A program made the translations under genes and the position numbers. DNA of 64,000 nucleotides from Peptoniphilus_A sp022767005 (GTDB taxonomy: Bacteria > Bacillota > Clostridia > Tissierellales > Peptoniphilaceae), in the NCBI RefSeq assembly GCF_050315115.1, contig NZ_JBNPOJ010000002.1:1-64000 (forward strand), written 5' to 3'. The notes beneath the pieces were generated by a model, which was not told the DNA's origin, did not search any database, and was given only the letters and a program-made list of their open reading frames with translations. How positions within the stretch are numbered: the first letter of the stretch is position 1; the number at the start of each line of letters is the position of its first letter. Positions 51,871 through 60,938 of the stretch are shown piece after piece.

Positions 51871-53220
51871 TTAAGATTTTATTTCTTTTATTAAATTTGT
51901 TATCTCAATTTTAAATATAGGATCATTATCTAAATCCTGAGTTATTTTATCGTATGCGTGAATTACAGTTGAGTGATCACGACCACCAAATACATCGCCT
52001 ATTTTTGGAAGGCTTAAATCAGTAAGTTCTCTAGTAATATACATAGCTATTTGCCTTGGATAAGCAATAGCATTGGTTCTCTTTCGTGAATTCAAATCAT
52101 CTATTGTTAAACCATATTTTTTGGCAACTTCTGCTTTTATAAATTCTGCTGTAATTTGTTTTTTTTCTTTAGTTTCGTAAATATCTCGAAGGACTATAGC
52201 TGCAGAATCAACAGAAATATCAGAATCTGTTAGCTTTGAATATGCCATAACGCGAGAGAGTGCTCCCTCAAGTTCTCTAATATTACTTCTTACATTTTCA
52301 GCTATAAAATTCATAACTTCTTGGCTAACTTCAAAACCTTCAGAGTCAGCTTTTTTTCTAAGAATTGCAATTCTAGTTTCCAAATCAGGAGGTCCAATGT
52401 CTACTACAAGTCCCCAAGCAAATCTTGAAATTAACCTTTCCTCAAGACTTTTAATATCCTTAGGCGGTTTATCAGAAGTTAATACAATTTGTTTATTTTG
52501 TTCGTGAAGTTCATTAAAGGTATGAAAAAATTCTTCCTGAGTTCTGTCTTTATCAGCTATAAATTGAATATCGTCGATCAAGAGAAGATCTACCTTTCTG
52601 TACTTATTTCTAAATTCTTCGTTTTTATTAGTTTGAATGGAATTTATAAGTTCATTTGTAAATTGTTCACTTGTAACATATAAAATTTTTTTAGTAGGAT
52701 CTTGCTCTAGTACAAAATGTCCAATTGCGTGCATTAAATGGGTCTTGCCAAGTCCAACACCTCCATATATGAAGAGTGGATTTGAAAAGGCATTTTGCGG
52801 ATTTTCATAATTCTCAGAAACTGCAAGTGCTGCTGCATGGGCAAATTCGTTGCTCTTTCCAACTACAAATGTTTCAAAAGTATATTTTGGATTGAGCCTT
52901 GATACATTTAAAAATGGCTTATTTATAAGTCCAGCAGGATTTGAATCGGCAGATTCGTCATCTGAAATAATGCTAATGTCAAAATCAATTCCAGTAATTT
53001 CCTTTAAAGCATCGCCAACTAAATCAAAGTGTCTTTTGTTATTTACGAGATAATCTCTTATAAAAGGTGACGGAACTTTAATTACAATTTTTTTGCTATC
53101 GTAGTCTATTGATTTTGGAAGCATTCGTGAAAACCAAGTGGAATATGTAACTTGAGACATAGATCTTTTTTCAAGTTCTTTTAAGAAAGATTCCCACATT
53201 GTGGAAAGTTCTTTGTCCAT
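51871..53220 (-). CDS. dnaA: Chromosomal replication initiator DnaA
   Basis: A 449-residue initiator. An N-terminal interaction domain (about 1-85) and short linker precede the AAA+ domain with Walker A GGVGLGKTHL and Walker B LLLIDDIQF. A C-terminal helix-turn-helix domain carries the DnaA signature GGRDHSTVIHAYDKI. AGGAGG precedes the ATG. DnaA boxes lie on both sides of the gene, so DnaA can bind both and probably represses its own transcription. Confidence 0.98.
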   Translation of the reverse strand: MDKELSTMWESFLKELEKRSMSQVTYSTWFSRMLPKSIDYDSKKIVIKVPSPFIRDYLVNNKRHFDLVGDALKEITGIDFDISIISDDESADSNPAGLINKPFLNVSRLNPKYTFETFVVGKSNEFAHAAALAVSENYENPQNAFSNPLFIYGGVGLGKTHLMHAIGHFVLEQDPTKKILYVTSEQFTNELINSIQTNKNEEFRNKYRKVDLLLIDDIQFIADKDRTQEEFFHTFNELHEQNKQIVLTSDKPPKDIKSLEERLISRFAWGLVVDIGPPDLETRIAILRKKADSEGFEVSQEVMNFIAENVRSNIRELEGALSRVMAYSKLTDSDISVDSAAIVLRDIYETKEKKQITAEFIKAEVAKKYGLTIDDLNSRKRTNAIAYPRQIAMYITRELTDLSLPKIGDVFGGRDHSTVIHAYDKITQDLDNDPIFKIEITNLIKEIKS

Positions 53221-53248
53221 ATTTCCTCCTCATTAACAATTTTTATAT

Positions 53249-53515
53249 TGTTGATAAATTGTAGTTAATAATTAAATCTACAATTGTGAATAAATCTGTG
53301 GATAAAAAAATATAAACAATATATTTTAACTAGAATTGTTGATAACTTTGAATAAAAACTAGATTATTTCTAATTTTTACAAAATAAAAATAAAATTATC
53401 AACATATTATCAACACAATGTTAATAACTTTATTTATAAACAGTTTTGTTTTTATCTACAAACAATTTATATTTATCCACATATATTTTAACAAATAATG
53501 CTAGACTTATCAACA
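53249..53515. other. oriC part 1: DnaA-box array between rpmH and dnaA
   Basis: This 442-base intergenic region (53221-53662) holds at least nine DnaA boxes. Perfect: TGTGGATAA (53297-53305) and TTATCCACA (53473-53481). One-base variants on the plus strand: TTATCAACA at 53396-53404, 53407-53415 and 53507-53515, and TTATCTACA at 53452-53460. One-base variants on the minus strand: TGTTGATAA at 53249-53257 and 53337-53345, and TGTGAATAA at 53285-53293. Left boxes point to dnaA and right boxes to rpmH. The dnaA promoter must lie in the left part. Confidence 0.9.
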
Positions 53516-53607
53516 ATAAGGGATTTTACAAGATTTTAAAATTTTTAATTTTTGAAATAATTAAAATAAAAATTTTAGCCTATTTACTATTAAATCATCT
53601 ATATTAC

Positions 53608-53636
53608 TTGACAATTTAACCGTTTGTAAATAAAAT
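53608..53636 (+). promoter_or_regulatory. Promoter of the rpmH operon
   Basis: TTGACA (53608-53613), 17 bases, then TAAAAT (53631-53636), followed by AGAGGTGAG and rpmH. Confidence 0.85.
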
Positions 53637-53662
53637 GATAAAGATAGAAAGAGGTGAGAATT

Positions 53663-53797
53663 TTGAAGAGAACTTTTCAACCAAAAAATAAACAAAGAAA
53701 AAGAGAACATGGTTTTCGTTCAAGAATGAGAACTAGAGCAGGTAGAGCCGTTATTAAGGCAAGAAGAAGAAAGGGCAGAAAGAGACTTTCAGCTTAG
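53663..53797 (+). CDS. rpmH: Ribosomal protein bL34
   Basis: A 44-residue, very basic ribosomal protein with the invariant pattern KRTFQPKNKQRKREHGFR followed by SRMRTRAGRAV and ending KGRKRLSA. The start codon is TTG at 53663 with GAGGTG 8 bases upstream. It heads rpmH-rnpA-yidD-yidC-jag, the standard neighbour of oriC. It is too short to be noticed by length-based gene finding. Confidence 0.97.
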   Translation: MKRTFQPKNKQRKREHGFRSRMRTRAGRAVIKARRRKGRKRLSA

Positions 53798-53804
53798 GTT
53801 TATA

Positions 53805-54140
53805 ATGAAGGATTGTTATTTAAAAAAGAATAGTGAATTTCAGAGGGTTTATTCTAACAAAAAAATTTCTGGATCTAAGTATATTACTCTTTTTACTGTT
53901 GAGAATAAAAGAGATTATCCAAGATTTGGAATTACTGCTACTAAAAAGATTGGAAATGCCGTAAATAGAAATTTTGTTAGAAGAAGATTAAAACACCTTT
54001 TAAGAGAGAATTCTCATAAAATAAAACCAGGTTACGATTATGTATTCGTTGCAAAAAAGGATGCATGTGATTCTGATTTTAAAGACTTTAGGAGTTCTTT
54101 TTTTTCTGTTTTAAAAAGACAAAAGAAGATGATTAAATGA
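53805..54140 (+). CDS. rnpA: Ribonuclease P protein component
   Basis: A 111-residue basic protein that helps RNase P RNA trim the 5' ends of tRNA precursors. The signature RNFVRRRLKHLLRE (RNxxRR) is clear, and FGITATKKIGNAVNRN precedes it. It starts 7 bases after rpmH with a weak AGG site and overlaps yidD by 4 bases. Confidence 0.96.
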   Translation: MKDCYLKKNSEFQRVYSNKKISGSKYITLFTVENKRDYPRFGITATKKIGNAVNRNFVRRRLKHLLRENSHKIKPGYDYVFVAKKDACDSDFKDFRSSFFSVLKRQKKMIK

Positions 54141-54352
54141 GTAAAATTTGTATGTTATTAATAAGATTTTATCAAAAATTTATTTCTACATATCTTTTAC
54201 CAGGAAGACATTGTAGATTTACACCCACTTGTTCACAATATAGTTATGAAGCCTACGAGAAGTATGGTTTTTTTAAAGGTACTTATCTTACTATTAGAAG
54301 AATTTTAAAATGCCATCCCTTTCACAAAGGCGGTTACGATCCTCTCATTTAA
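54137..54352 (+). CDS. yidD: Membrane protein insertion efficiency factor YidD
   Basis: A 71-residue protein with the YidD pattern: LIRFYQKFISTYLLPGRHCRF, three Cys including CxxxPTCSQYSYEA, and HKGGYDPL at the end. It is thought to help insertion of membrane proteins along with YidC. It overlaps rnpA by 4 bases and precedes yidC by 18 bases. Confidence 0.95.
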   Translation: MSKICMLLIRFYQKFISTYLLPGRHCRFTPTCSQYSYEAYEKYGFFKGTYLTIRRILKCHPFHKGGYDPLI

Positions 54353-54370
54353 TATTGGAGGAAATTATTA

Positions 54371-55105
54371 ATGCATTTAATTAGTTCTATACTTGGAATT
54401 TTTGTAAAGTTCATCTATGATGGACTCGCTACAATTATGCAAAATGAACCAGCTCAAGTTTCATACTTTGCACTTTCGATTATTATTGCTACTATTATTA
54501 TTAAGCTTTTAATTTTGCCACTAAATATTTCTCAGATGAAAAGTCAAAAGAAAATGGCAAAACTTCAACCAGAGCTTAAAAAAATACAACAAAAGTACAA
54601 GAATGATCCACAAACTTTAGCTGCTAAACAACAAAAACTTTATAAAGATGCTAATTATAACGTCGCTAGTGGATGTCTGCCAATGATTATAACAATGGTT
54701 GTGTTAATTGCTTTTTATAGAGTGTTTTTAAACCCACAAACCTTCGCTTTTACGGATCCAGGTTTTTATGAAACAATGAACAAGAACTTCTTTTATATAG
54801 AGAATATTGATCATGTAGATCCAACTTTTATTATGCCTGTTATAGCTGCTGTTTCAACTTTTTTAGTAAGTTTTATTACTACTAAAAACCCTGCCTCTCA
54901 AGGTGCAGGTGCTGATCAGGCTAAGTCAATGATGACTACTATGATGGTTGTAATGCCTATTTTAATTTTTTCAATGGCGAGAAGATATGCAGCTGGTCTT
55001 GTTATTTATTGGACTGTTTCTAATATATTTTCAATAGTCCAACAGCTTATTACTAATAAGATTGTAGAAGAAGAGATTGAAGAAGTTGAGGTTAAGGATA
55101 AGTAA
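54371..55105 (+). CDS. yidC: Membrane protein insertase YidC/SpoIIIJ
   Basis: A 244-residue membrane protein insertase of the Gram-positive type with five hydrophobic helices. KLQPELKKIQQKYKNDP is the characteristic cytosolic loop, and the positively charged Arg lies in the first core helix region (YDGLATIMQ...). Unlike many Gram-positive members it has no lipobox Cys near its N-terminus. It ends in an acidic tail (EEEIEEVEVKDK). GGAGG precedes the ATG. jag starts at its stop codon. Confidence 0.95.
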   Translation: MHLISSILGIFVKFIYDGLATIMQNEPAQVSYFALSIIIATIIIKLLILPLNISQMKSQKKMAKLQPELKKIQQKYKNDPQTLAAKQQKLYKDANYNVASGCLPMIITMVVLIAFYRVFLNPQTFAFTDPGFYETMNKNFFYIENIDHVDPTFIMPVIAAVSTFLVSFITTKNPASQGAGADQAKSMMTTMMVVMPILIFSMARRYAAGLVIYWTVSNIFSIVQQLITNKIVEEEIEEVEVKDK

Positions 55106-55935
55106 TGAATTATGTAATTAAAACGGGAAAATCCGTTGATGAAGCAGTAAGAGAGGCTCTAAGTGAGTTAAATATTTCAAGAGAAAATGCTGAAATCGAA
55201 GTGCTAGATGAAGGTCAAAAGGGATTTTTGGGACTTATTGGTTCTAAGGATGCAACTGTAAAAGTTTGGCCAAAGAAAGATGAAACTAAAAGTATTTTAG
55301 ATGAAATATTTAACGAAAAAATTGAACCAGAGAAGAGCCAAGACGCAGTTCAAGATAATGTTGAACTTGAAATAGAAAATAATGAAATCTCCACAGAAAC
55401 AACAGAAGATAGTCTTGAAATTAGTGAAGATGTATATGTTGAAGAAAGTTCAAATAGCATCGAAGAAGAAAATGAAAATATCTTAGATGCTGCTAGAGAA
55501 TTTACTTCAAAAATTCTTTATACTTTGGAACTTGACAATACTGTGGAAATGGAATTGGAAGATAATACTCTAAACATTAATATCAATGGAGATGAAAATA
55601 GACTTGGAATTTTAATTGGAAAAAGAGGCATAACTCTCGATTCAATTCAATATATTTTAAATTTAATAGTTAATAAAAAATCTTCAAGATATATTAGAGT
55701 AAACTTAGATTCTAGTGGTTATAGAGAAAAGAGAAAACAAACTCTTATAAACCTTGCAAATAAAATGGCTAATAAGGTTACAAAGACTGGCAGATCAGTT
55801 AAGCTTGAACCTATGAATTCTTATGAAAGAAAAATTATTCACACAGCTTTGCAAGATTTTGAAGGAGTTTTAACACATTCTGAAGGGAAAGATCCTTTTA
55901 GAAAAGTTGTAATTCAAAAAGAAAGAAAATATTAA
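55105..55935 (+). CDS. jag: RNA-binding protein Jag (KhpB/EloR)
   Basis: A 276-residue protein: Jag N-terminal domain (about 1-52; KSVDEAVREALSELN), an acidic linker (about 65-130, very rich in Glu), KH domain (about 135-210; LIGKRGITLDSIQYILN) and R3H domain (about 212-275; SYERKIIHTALQDF, then HSEGKDPFRKVVI). In other Gram-positive cocci it controls cell elongation by binding RNA with KhpA. It starts one base before the yidC stop and ends the operon. Confidence 0.94.
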   Translation: MNYVIKTGKSVDEAVREALSELNISRENAEIEVLDEGQKGFLGLIGSKDATVKVWPKKDETKSILDEIFNEKIEPEKSQDAVQDNVELEIENNEISTETTEDSLEISEDVYVEESSNSIEEENENILDAAREFTSKILYTLELDNTVEMELEDNTLNININGDENRLGILIGKRGITLDSIQYILNLIVNKKSSRYIRVNLDSSGYREKRKQTLINLANKMANKVTKTGRSVKLEPMNSYERKIIHTALQDFEGVLTHSEGKDPFRKVVIQKERKY

Positions 55936-55944
55936 AATTTTATA

Positions 55945-55977
55945 AGAGGGCTTTATTTTAAAAGCCTTCTTTTTTAT
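55945..55977 (+). terminator. Terminator of the rpmH-jag operon
   Basis: AGAGGGCTTT (55945-55954) pairs with AAAGCCTTCT (55961-55970), then TTTTTT. Confidence 0.9.
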
Positions 55978-56018
55978 TTGATTTAATTGTAGTAATATAG
56001 TTTAAAAGGACTGATATA

Positions 56019-57398
56019 ATGGGAAATTTAAATGATACTATTGCTGCAATTTCTACTGCAATTGGCGAAGCTGGTATTGCAATTGTAAGAATGAGCGGCG
56101 AAGATTCAATAAATATAATAGATAAAATTTTTGTATCTGCCAGTGGAAAAAAGATAGCAGATGCTGAAAATAGAAAGTTTTTGTATGGTCACATATGTGA
56201 TGGAAACAAAAAAATAGATGAAGTTTTAGTTGTAAAGATGAAGGGACCTCACTCCTATACAGCTGAAGATATTGTTGAAATTCACTGTCACGGAGGAATT
56301 GTTTCTGTCAAAAGAATTTTAAATTTAATTCTATCTAAGGGCGCAAGGCTGGCAGAAAAAGGGGAGTTTACTAAGAGAGGTTTTCTTAATGGAAGAATCG
56401 ATCTAACTCAAGCTGAGGCAGTAATAGATATGATTAAGGCAAAAACAGATATTTCTTTTGATCTTGGCTTAAATCAACTTAGTGGCGCTCTCAGCGAGGT
56501 ACTAAATAAATTAAAAGATGAACTTATCTCTATGCAGGCTCTTATTGTCGCAAACATAGATTTTCCTGACGAAGATATTGAAGATGCTGCCTACAATGAC
56601 CTTATTGATAGGAGTGAAAAAATTTTAAACAAAATGGATAATTTTCTTGAAAATTCCAAAAACTCAAGACTCCTTAGAGATGGAATAAATACTGTAATTC
56701 TCGGAAAACCAAATGTTGGCAAATCTTCGCTTTTAAATGGACTTTTAAAGTACGAAAGAGCCATAGTAACTGACATTGCAGGCACAACTAGAGATGTGAT
56801 TGAAGATTATATAAATTTAGATGGTGTTTTATTAAAAATTTCTGATACTGCAGGAATTAGAGAAACTGATGATGAAGTTGAAAAAATTGGCGTAAATATT
56901 GCAAGAGAAAAACTGAAAGATGCTGATCTAGTGATTGCGATTTTTGATATTTCAAGAGAGTTTGATCAGAACGATAAAGAAATTTTAAAATTAATCGAAA
57001 ATAAAAAACATATTATTATATTAAACAAAGATGATTTAGAACAAAAGATTTCTAACGAAGAAATTGTAAAGTATTTTAAAGATGATTATTTGAGACTTTC
57101 AGTTATGAAAAATGAATCTGTTAAAAAAGTTGAAAAACTAATTTTAGATTTGTTCTTCGATGGAGAACTTCAAATTTCATCTGACACAGTGCTTTCTAAT
57201 ATTAGGCATATAAATGCATTAAAGGAAGCAAGAAAAGAGCTTTTAGAGGTAAAAGAAAGCTTAAATAAAAAGGTGTTTTTAGATCTAATTGAAGTTGACC
57301 TCGAAAATGTAATTGCACATATTTCTGAGATAACAGGAACAATTACAACAGAAGATATTTTGGACAGAGTATTTTCTGATTTTTGTATAGGAAAGTAG
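56019..57398 (+). CDS. mnmE: tRNA modification GTPase MnmE
   Basis: A 459-residue enzyme that, with MnmG, adds the cmnm5 group to wobble uridine of certain tRNAs. An N-terminal formyl-folate-binding domain (about 1-120), helical domain and G domain are present. G motifs: GKPNVGKSSLLN (G1), DIAGTTRD (G2), DTAGIRE (G3) and NKDDL (G4). The C-terminus FCIGK carries the catalytic Cys. AAAGGA precedes the ATG. mnmG follows 6 bases later. Confidence 0.97.
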   Translation: MGNLNDTIAAISTAIGEAGIAIVRMSGEDSINIIDKIFVSASGKKIADAENRKFLYGHICDGNKKIDEVLVVKMKGPHSYTAEDIVEIHCHGGIVSVKRILNLILSKGARLAEKGEFTKRGFLNGRIDLTQAEAVIDMIKAKTDISFDLGLNQLSGALSEVLNKLKDELISMQALIVANIDFPDEDIEDAAYNDLIDRSEKILNKMDNFLENSKNSRLLRDGINTVILGKPNVGKSSLLNGLLKYERAIVTDIAGTTRDVIEDYINLDGVLLKISDTAGIRETDDEVEKIGVNIAREKLKDADLVIAIFDISREFDQNDKEILKLIENKKHIIILNKDDLEQKISNEEIVKYFKDDYLRLSVMKNESVKKVEKLILDLFFDGELQISSDTVLSNIRHINALKEARKELLEVKESLNKKVFLDLIEVDLENVIAHISEITGTITTEDILDRVFSDFCIGK

Positions 57399-57404
57399 GT
57401 AAAG

Positions 57405-59309
57405 ATGTCAGATATTAAATATTTTGAAGCTGGAGATTTTGATACAGTTGTAATTGGAGCAGGTCATGCAGGAAGTGAAGCTGCTCTTGCATCTGCAAGA
57501 CTTGGAGCAAAAACTCTTTTATTATGTATAAATTTAGATTCAATAGCACAACTTAGCTGCAACCCTAACATTGGCGGAACAGGCAAGGGCCATTTAGTTC
57601 GTGAAATTGACGCTCTAGGCGGCGAAATGGCAAAAAATATAGACAAGACTTTTATCCAATCTAGGATGCTCAATACTTCAAAAGGTCCAGCTGTTCATTC
57701 ACTTAGAGTGCAAGCTGACAAGAGAAAGTATCACGACGAGATGAAAAGAGTATTGGAAAATGAAGATAATTTATATCTCGTTCAAGATGAAGCTATTAGA
57801 ATTTTAAAAGATGGGAAGAAAGTAACAGGAGTTTTAACGAGAAATGGTGCTAAATACAACACTAAATGCGTTGTAATATGTAGCGGAACTTACCTAAGAT
57901 CAAAGGTATTTATGGGAGAAGTAAATTATTCTTCTGGTCCAAGTGGATTTGGTCCAGCAAATTATCTTTCAGAAAGTCTTGAAAAAGATTTTGGAATGGA
58001 ACTCAGGAGATTGAAAACAGGTACTCCTGCAAGAGTTTTGCGCAAATCAATGGATTATTCTGTTATGACAGAACAAAAAGGAGATGAGGAAATAATCCCA
58101 TTTTCTTTCTTAAATATTGATAAAAAATATGATATTCAACAAGAATTTTGTTATTTGACTTATACAACTAAAAAGTGTCACGAGATTATTAGAAATAATA
58201 TCGAAAGATCTGCACTTGCTCTTGGTGATATTGAGGGAAAAGGTCCAAGATACTGTCCATCTATTGAAGATAAAGTAACTAGATTTGCCGACAGAGATTC
58301 ACATCAAGTTTTTATTGAGCCAGAAGGTCTTACTACTGATGAAATGTACATCCAAGGTGTGTCATCTTCCCTACCAGTTGAAATACAAAATCAGTTTTAC
58401 AGAGAAATAATAGGAATGGAACACTGCAAAATTTTAAGACCAGCCTATGCTATTGAATACGATGCAATTGACGCAACTCTCTTAAAGAGGACTCTTGAGC
58501 ATATGGACTATGAGGGATTATTTTTTGCTGGACAAATTAACGGGTCTAGTGGATATGAAGAAGCAGGAGCACAGGGAATTGTTGCAGGAATAAACGCAGC
58601 TCTTAAAGTCAAGGGAAAAGAACCCTTCGTGCTAGATAGATCTGAAGCATATATTGGAGTTTTAATTGACGATTTAGTAACTAAGGGAACTAGGGAACCT
58701 TATAGAATAATGACTTCAAGAGCTGAATATAGACTCACTCTAAGACAAGACAACGCAGATTTAAGACTTACAGAAAGAGGAAGAGAAATTGGACTTGTAG
58801 ATGACGAGAGATATAAAGGATATTTATACAGAAAAAATGCCATCGAAGAAGAAATTAATAGAATTAAAAAAATTCAAATTAACCCAACTGTTGAAAACAA
58901 TAAAATCCTAAAATGCTTAGGATCAACAGAAACTCAAAATTCTTTTTCACTTTATGAACTTATAAAAAGGCCGGAACTTGACTATAAAAAACTTGCAGTA
59001 TTTGACAAAGATAGACCTTTTGTTAGAAGTGATGTAATAAGAAATATTGAAATTGAAATAAAGTACGAAGGATATATTAAAAAACAAGAAATACAAATAA
59101 AACAATTTAAAAAGCTTGAAAACAAAAAACTTTCCAAGGATATTAATTATAAAAACATAGAAGGACTTAGGTTAGAAGCAAAGGAAAAATTATCTGATAT
59201 TAGACCAGAATCTATTGGTCAAGCATCTAGAATAACGGGAGTTTCCCCAGCAGATATAAATGTGCTATTAATACATCTTGAACAATTAAGGAGAAAAAAT
59301 GCTAATTGA
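57405..59309 (+). CDS. mnmG: tRNA uridine 5-carboxymethylaminomethyl modification enzyme MnmG
   Basis: A 634-residue FAD-binding partner of MnmE. The Rossmann motif VVIGAGHAGSEAALASARLG (near 15-34) binds FAD. CNPNIGGTGKGHL and GPRYCPSIEDK are family signatures carrying Cys residues. The C-terminal part ends in GQASRITGVSPADINVLLI. It overlaps rsmG by 11 bases. Confidence 0.97.
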   Translation: MSDIKYFEAGDFDTVVIGAGHAGSEAALASARLGAKTLLLCINLDSIAQLSCNPNIGGTGKGHLVREIDALGGEMAKNIDKTFIQSRMLNTSKGPAVHSLRVQADKRKYHDEMKRVLENEDNLYLVQDEAIRILKDGKKVTGVLTRNGAKYNTKCVVICSGTYLRSKVFMGEVNYSSGPSGFGPANYLSESLEKDFGMELRRLKTGTPARVLRKSMDYSVMTEQKGDEEIIPFSFLNIDKKYDIQQEFCYLTYTTKKCHEIIRNNIERSALALGDIEGKGPRYCPSIEDKVTRFADRDSHQVFIEPEGLTTDEMYIQGVSSSLPVEIQNQFYREIIGMEHCKILRPAYAIEYDAIDATLLKRTLEHMDYEGLFFAGQINGSSGYEEAGAQGIVAGINAALKVKGKEPFVLDRSEAYIGVLIDDLVTKGTREPYRIMTSRAEYRLTLRQDNADLRLTERGREIGLVDDERYKGYLYRKNAIEEEINRIKKIQINPTVENNKILKCLGSTETQNSFSLYELIKRPELDYKKLAVFDKDRPFVRSDVIRNIEIEIKYEGYIKKQEIQIKQFKKLENKKLSKDINYKNIEGLRLEAKEKLSDIRPESIGQASRITGVSPADINVLLIHLEQLRRKNAN

Positions 59310-59991
59310 TTATATGACAGATTATGATTTGGATACAGATAATATTGATAAATTTGAAAAATATAAAGAACTAATATTAAAATACAACGAACACACAAAT
59401 CTCACTCGAATTACTGAAGATGATGAATTTAATGTAAAACATTTTTTGGACTCATTAAGCCTCTTTAAGACAAAAAAATTTGATGGAGAGAAAAAAATCA
59501 TTGATATTGGAACTGGAGCAGGGTTCCCAGGAATTCCGTTAAAGCTTTATAACGGACAATTAGATATAACTCTTCTTGATTCACTAAGAAAAAGAATTGA
59601 TTTTTTAAATGGCGTAATCGAAGAGCTTAATCTAAAAAAAATAAAGGCAATTCACGCTAGAGCCGAAGAAATTGCAAGGACAGAGGAATATAGAGAACAA
59701 TTTGACATAGCAGTATCAAGAGCAGTTGCAAATCTAGCTACTTTAACAGAATATGCAATGGGATTTGTAAAAGTTGGTGGGTATTTTATTTCTCAAAAAG
59801 GTCCGGAATATAAAGAAGAACTTGAAAAAGCAAAAAGAGCAATTGAATTAATGGGTGGAATTGTAGAAGATGTAATCCATACTCCACTACCAAAGGACAT
59901 AGACCACTATATTATAGTTGTCAAGAAATTAAAAAAAACCGACAAAAAATATCCGAGAGGCGGAGGAAAGCCAAGGAAAGCACCTTTATAA
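59299..59991 (+). CDS. rsmG: 16S rRNA m7G527 methyltransferase RsmG
   Basis: A 230-residue SAM-dependent methyltransferase that acts on G527 of 16S rRNA. LTRITEDDEFNVKHFLDSL and DIGTGAGFPGIPLKL (SAM motif I, near 68-82) are diagnostic, with AVSRAVANLATL further on. The basic C-terminal tail ends KPRKAPL. AAGGAG precedes the ATG. parS sites lie just downstream. Confidence 0.96.
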   Translation: MLIDYMTDYDLDTDNIDKFEKYKELILKYNEHTNLTRITEDDEFNVKHFLDSLSLFKTKKFDGEKKIIDIGTGAGFPGIPLKLYNGQLDITLLDSLRKRIDFLNGVIEELNLKKIKAIHARAEEIARTEEYREQFDIAVSRAVANLATLTEYAMGFVKVGGYFISQKGPEYKEELEKAKRAIELMGGIVEDVIHTPLPKDIDHYIIVVKKLKKTDKKYPRGGGKPRKAPL

Positions 59992-60025
59992 ATTTCAAAA
60001 ATCAAATTAATCAATAAAATAAAGA

Positions 60026-60041
60026 TGCTCTACGTAGAGCA
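60026..60041. promoter_or_regulatory. parS-like palindrome (TACGTA core)
   Basis: TGCTCTACGTAGAGCA is a perfect 16-base palindrome. It differs from the classical parS TGTTnCACGTGnAACA in the central pair and at positions 3 and 14. It lies 46 bases centre to centre from the second site and could be a weaker ParB site. Confidence 0.65.
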
Positions 60042-60071
60042 ACAAAGGAAAAAGTTATATAAATATAAAAA

Positions 60072-60087
60072 TGCTCCACGTGGAGCA
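60072..60087. promoter_or_regulatory. parS site upstream of parA
   Basis: TGCTCCACGTGGAGCA is a perfect palindrome that keeps the CACGTG core of parS with only the T/A at positions 3 and 14 changed to C/G. It sits between rsmG and parA, as parS sites commonly do near the origin. Confidence 0.85.
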
Positions 60088-60120
60088 AAGCTTCAAAAAA
60101 TTTTTGGAGCTTATTTTTTT
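60088..60120 (+). terminator. Terminator after the mnmE-mnmG-rsmG operon
   Basis: AAGCTTCAAAAA (60088-60099) pairs with TTTTTGGAGCTT (60101-60112), one T-G pair, followed by ATTTTTTT. It directly abuts the second parS site. Confidence 0.85.
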
Positions 60121-60182
60121 GCTTTACCTTTTAAAAAAAATTCAAACATGTTATCATTAATTATATAGAAATGAGGTAAAAA

Positions 60183-60938
60183 ATGTCTGTTGTAATTACA
60201 GTTTTTAATCAAAAAGGTGGAGTTGGGAAAAGTACCACTGTTATAAATTTAAGTTCAGCACTTGCCTTGAGAGGTAAAAAAACACTTATTGTCGACATGG
60301 ATCCACAAGGAAATTCTACATCGGGGCTTGGAGTTTACGAGTTTGAAAATATGATATACGACTTTGTTATAGATGAAAAAGTAGATTCTATTTATAAAAC
60401 TTCTTTTAATAAGCTTGACATAATTCCTTCAAATGGGGAATTTGCAGGAGTGGAAATTGAACTTGCAAGATACGATGACTGGCAGTTTAAGTTAAAAAAG
60501 ATGATAGATAAGGTAAAGGACAATTATGATTTTGTAATTCTTGACTCTCCTCCATCTCTAGGAGTATTGTCTATGATGTCTTTAGTTGCAAGCGATAAAA
60601 TTCTTATTCCTGTACAATGCGAATACTATGCTCTTGAAGGTGTTTCACAATTAATGGACACAATTACTCTTGTAAGAGATAATTTTAATCCAAATTTGAG
60701 TATTTTAGGCGTTGTGATGTGTATGTACGACGGAAGGAATAATCTTTCTAATCAAGTGGCAGAAGAAGTTAAAAAATTCTTTAAGGACAAAGTTTTTAAA
60801 ACTTTCATACCAAGAAATGTTAGACTTGCAGAAGCTCCAAGCTTTGGCATGAATATATATGATTATGACAGCAAATCTAAGGGTGCAAGAGCGTACACAG
60901 ATCTTGCTAAAGAAGTAATAGGTGAAATAAATGACTAA
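60183..60938 (+). CDS. parA: Chromosome partition ATPase ParA (Soj)
   Basis: A 251-residue deviant Walker ATPase: FNQKGGVGKSTT (deviant Walker A, near 8-19), VDMDPQGN and ILDSPPSLG (Walker B). With ParB and parS it moves origins apart and, in B. subtilis, tunes DnaA activity. GAGGT precedes the ATG. It overlaps parB by 8 bases. Confidence 0.97.
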   Translation: MSVVITVFNQKGGVGKSTTVINLSSALALRGKKTLIVDMDPQGNSTSGLGVYEFENMIYDFVIDEKVDSIYKTSFNKLDIIPSNGEFAGVEIELARYDDWQFKLKKMIDKVKDNYDFVILDSPPSLGVLSMMSLVASDKILIPVQCEYYALEGVSQLMDTITLVRDNFNPNLSILGVVMCMYDGRNNLSNQVAEEVKKFFKDKVFKTFIPRNVRLAEAPSFGMNIYDYDSKSKGARAYTDLAKEVIGEIND

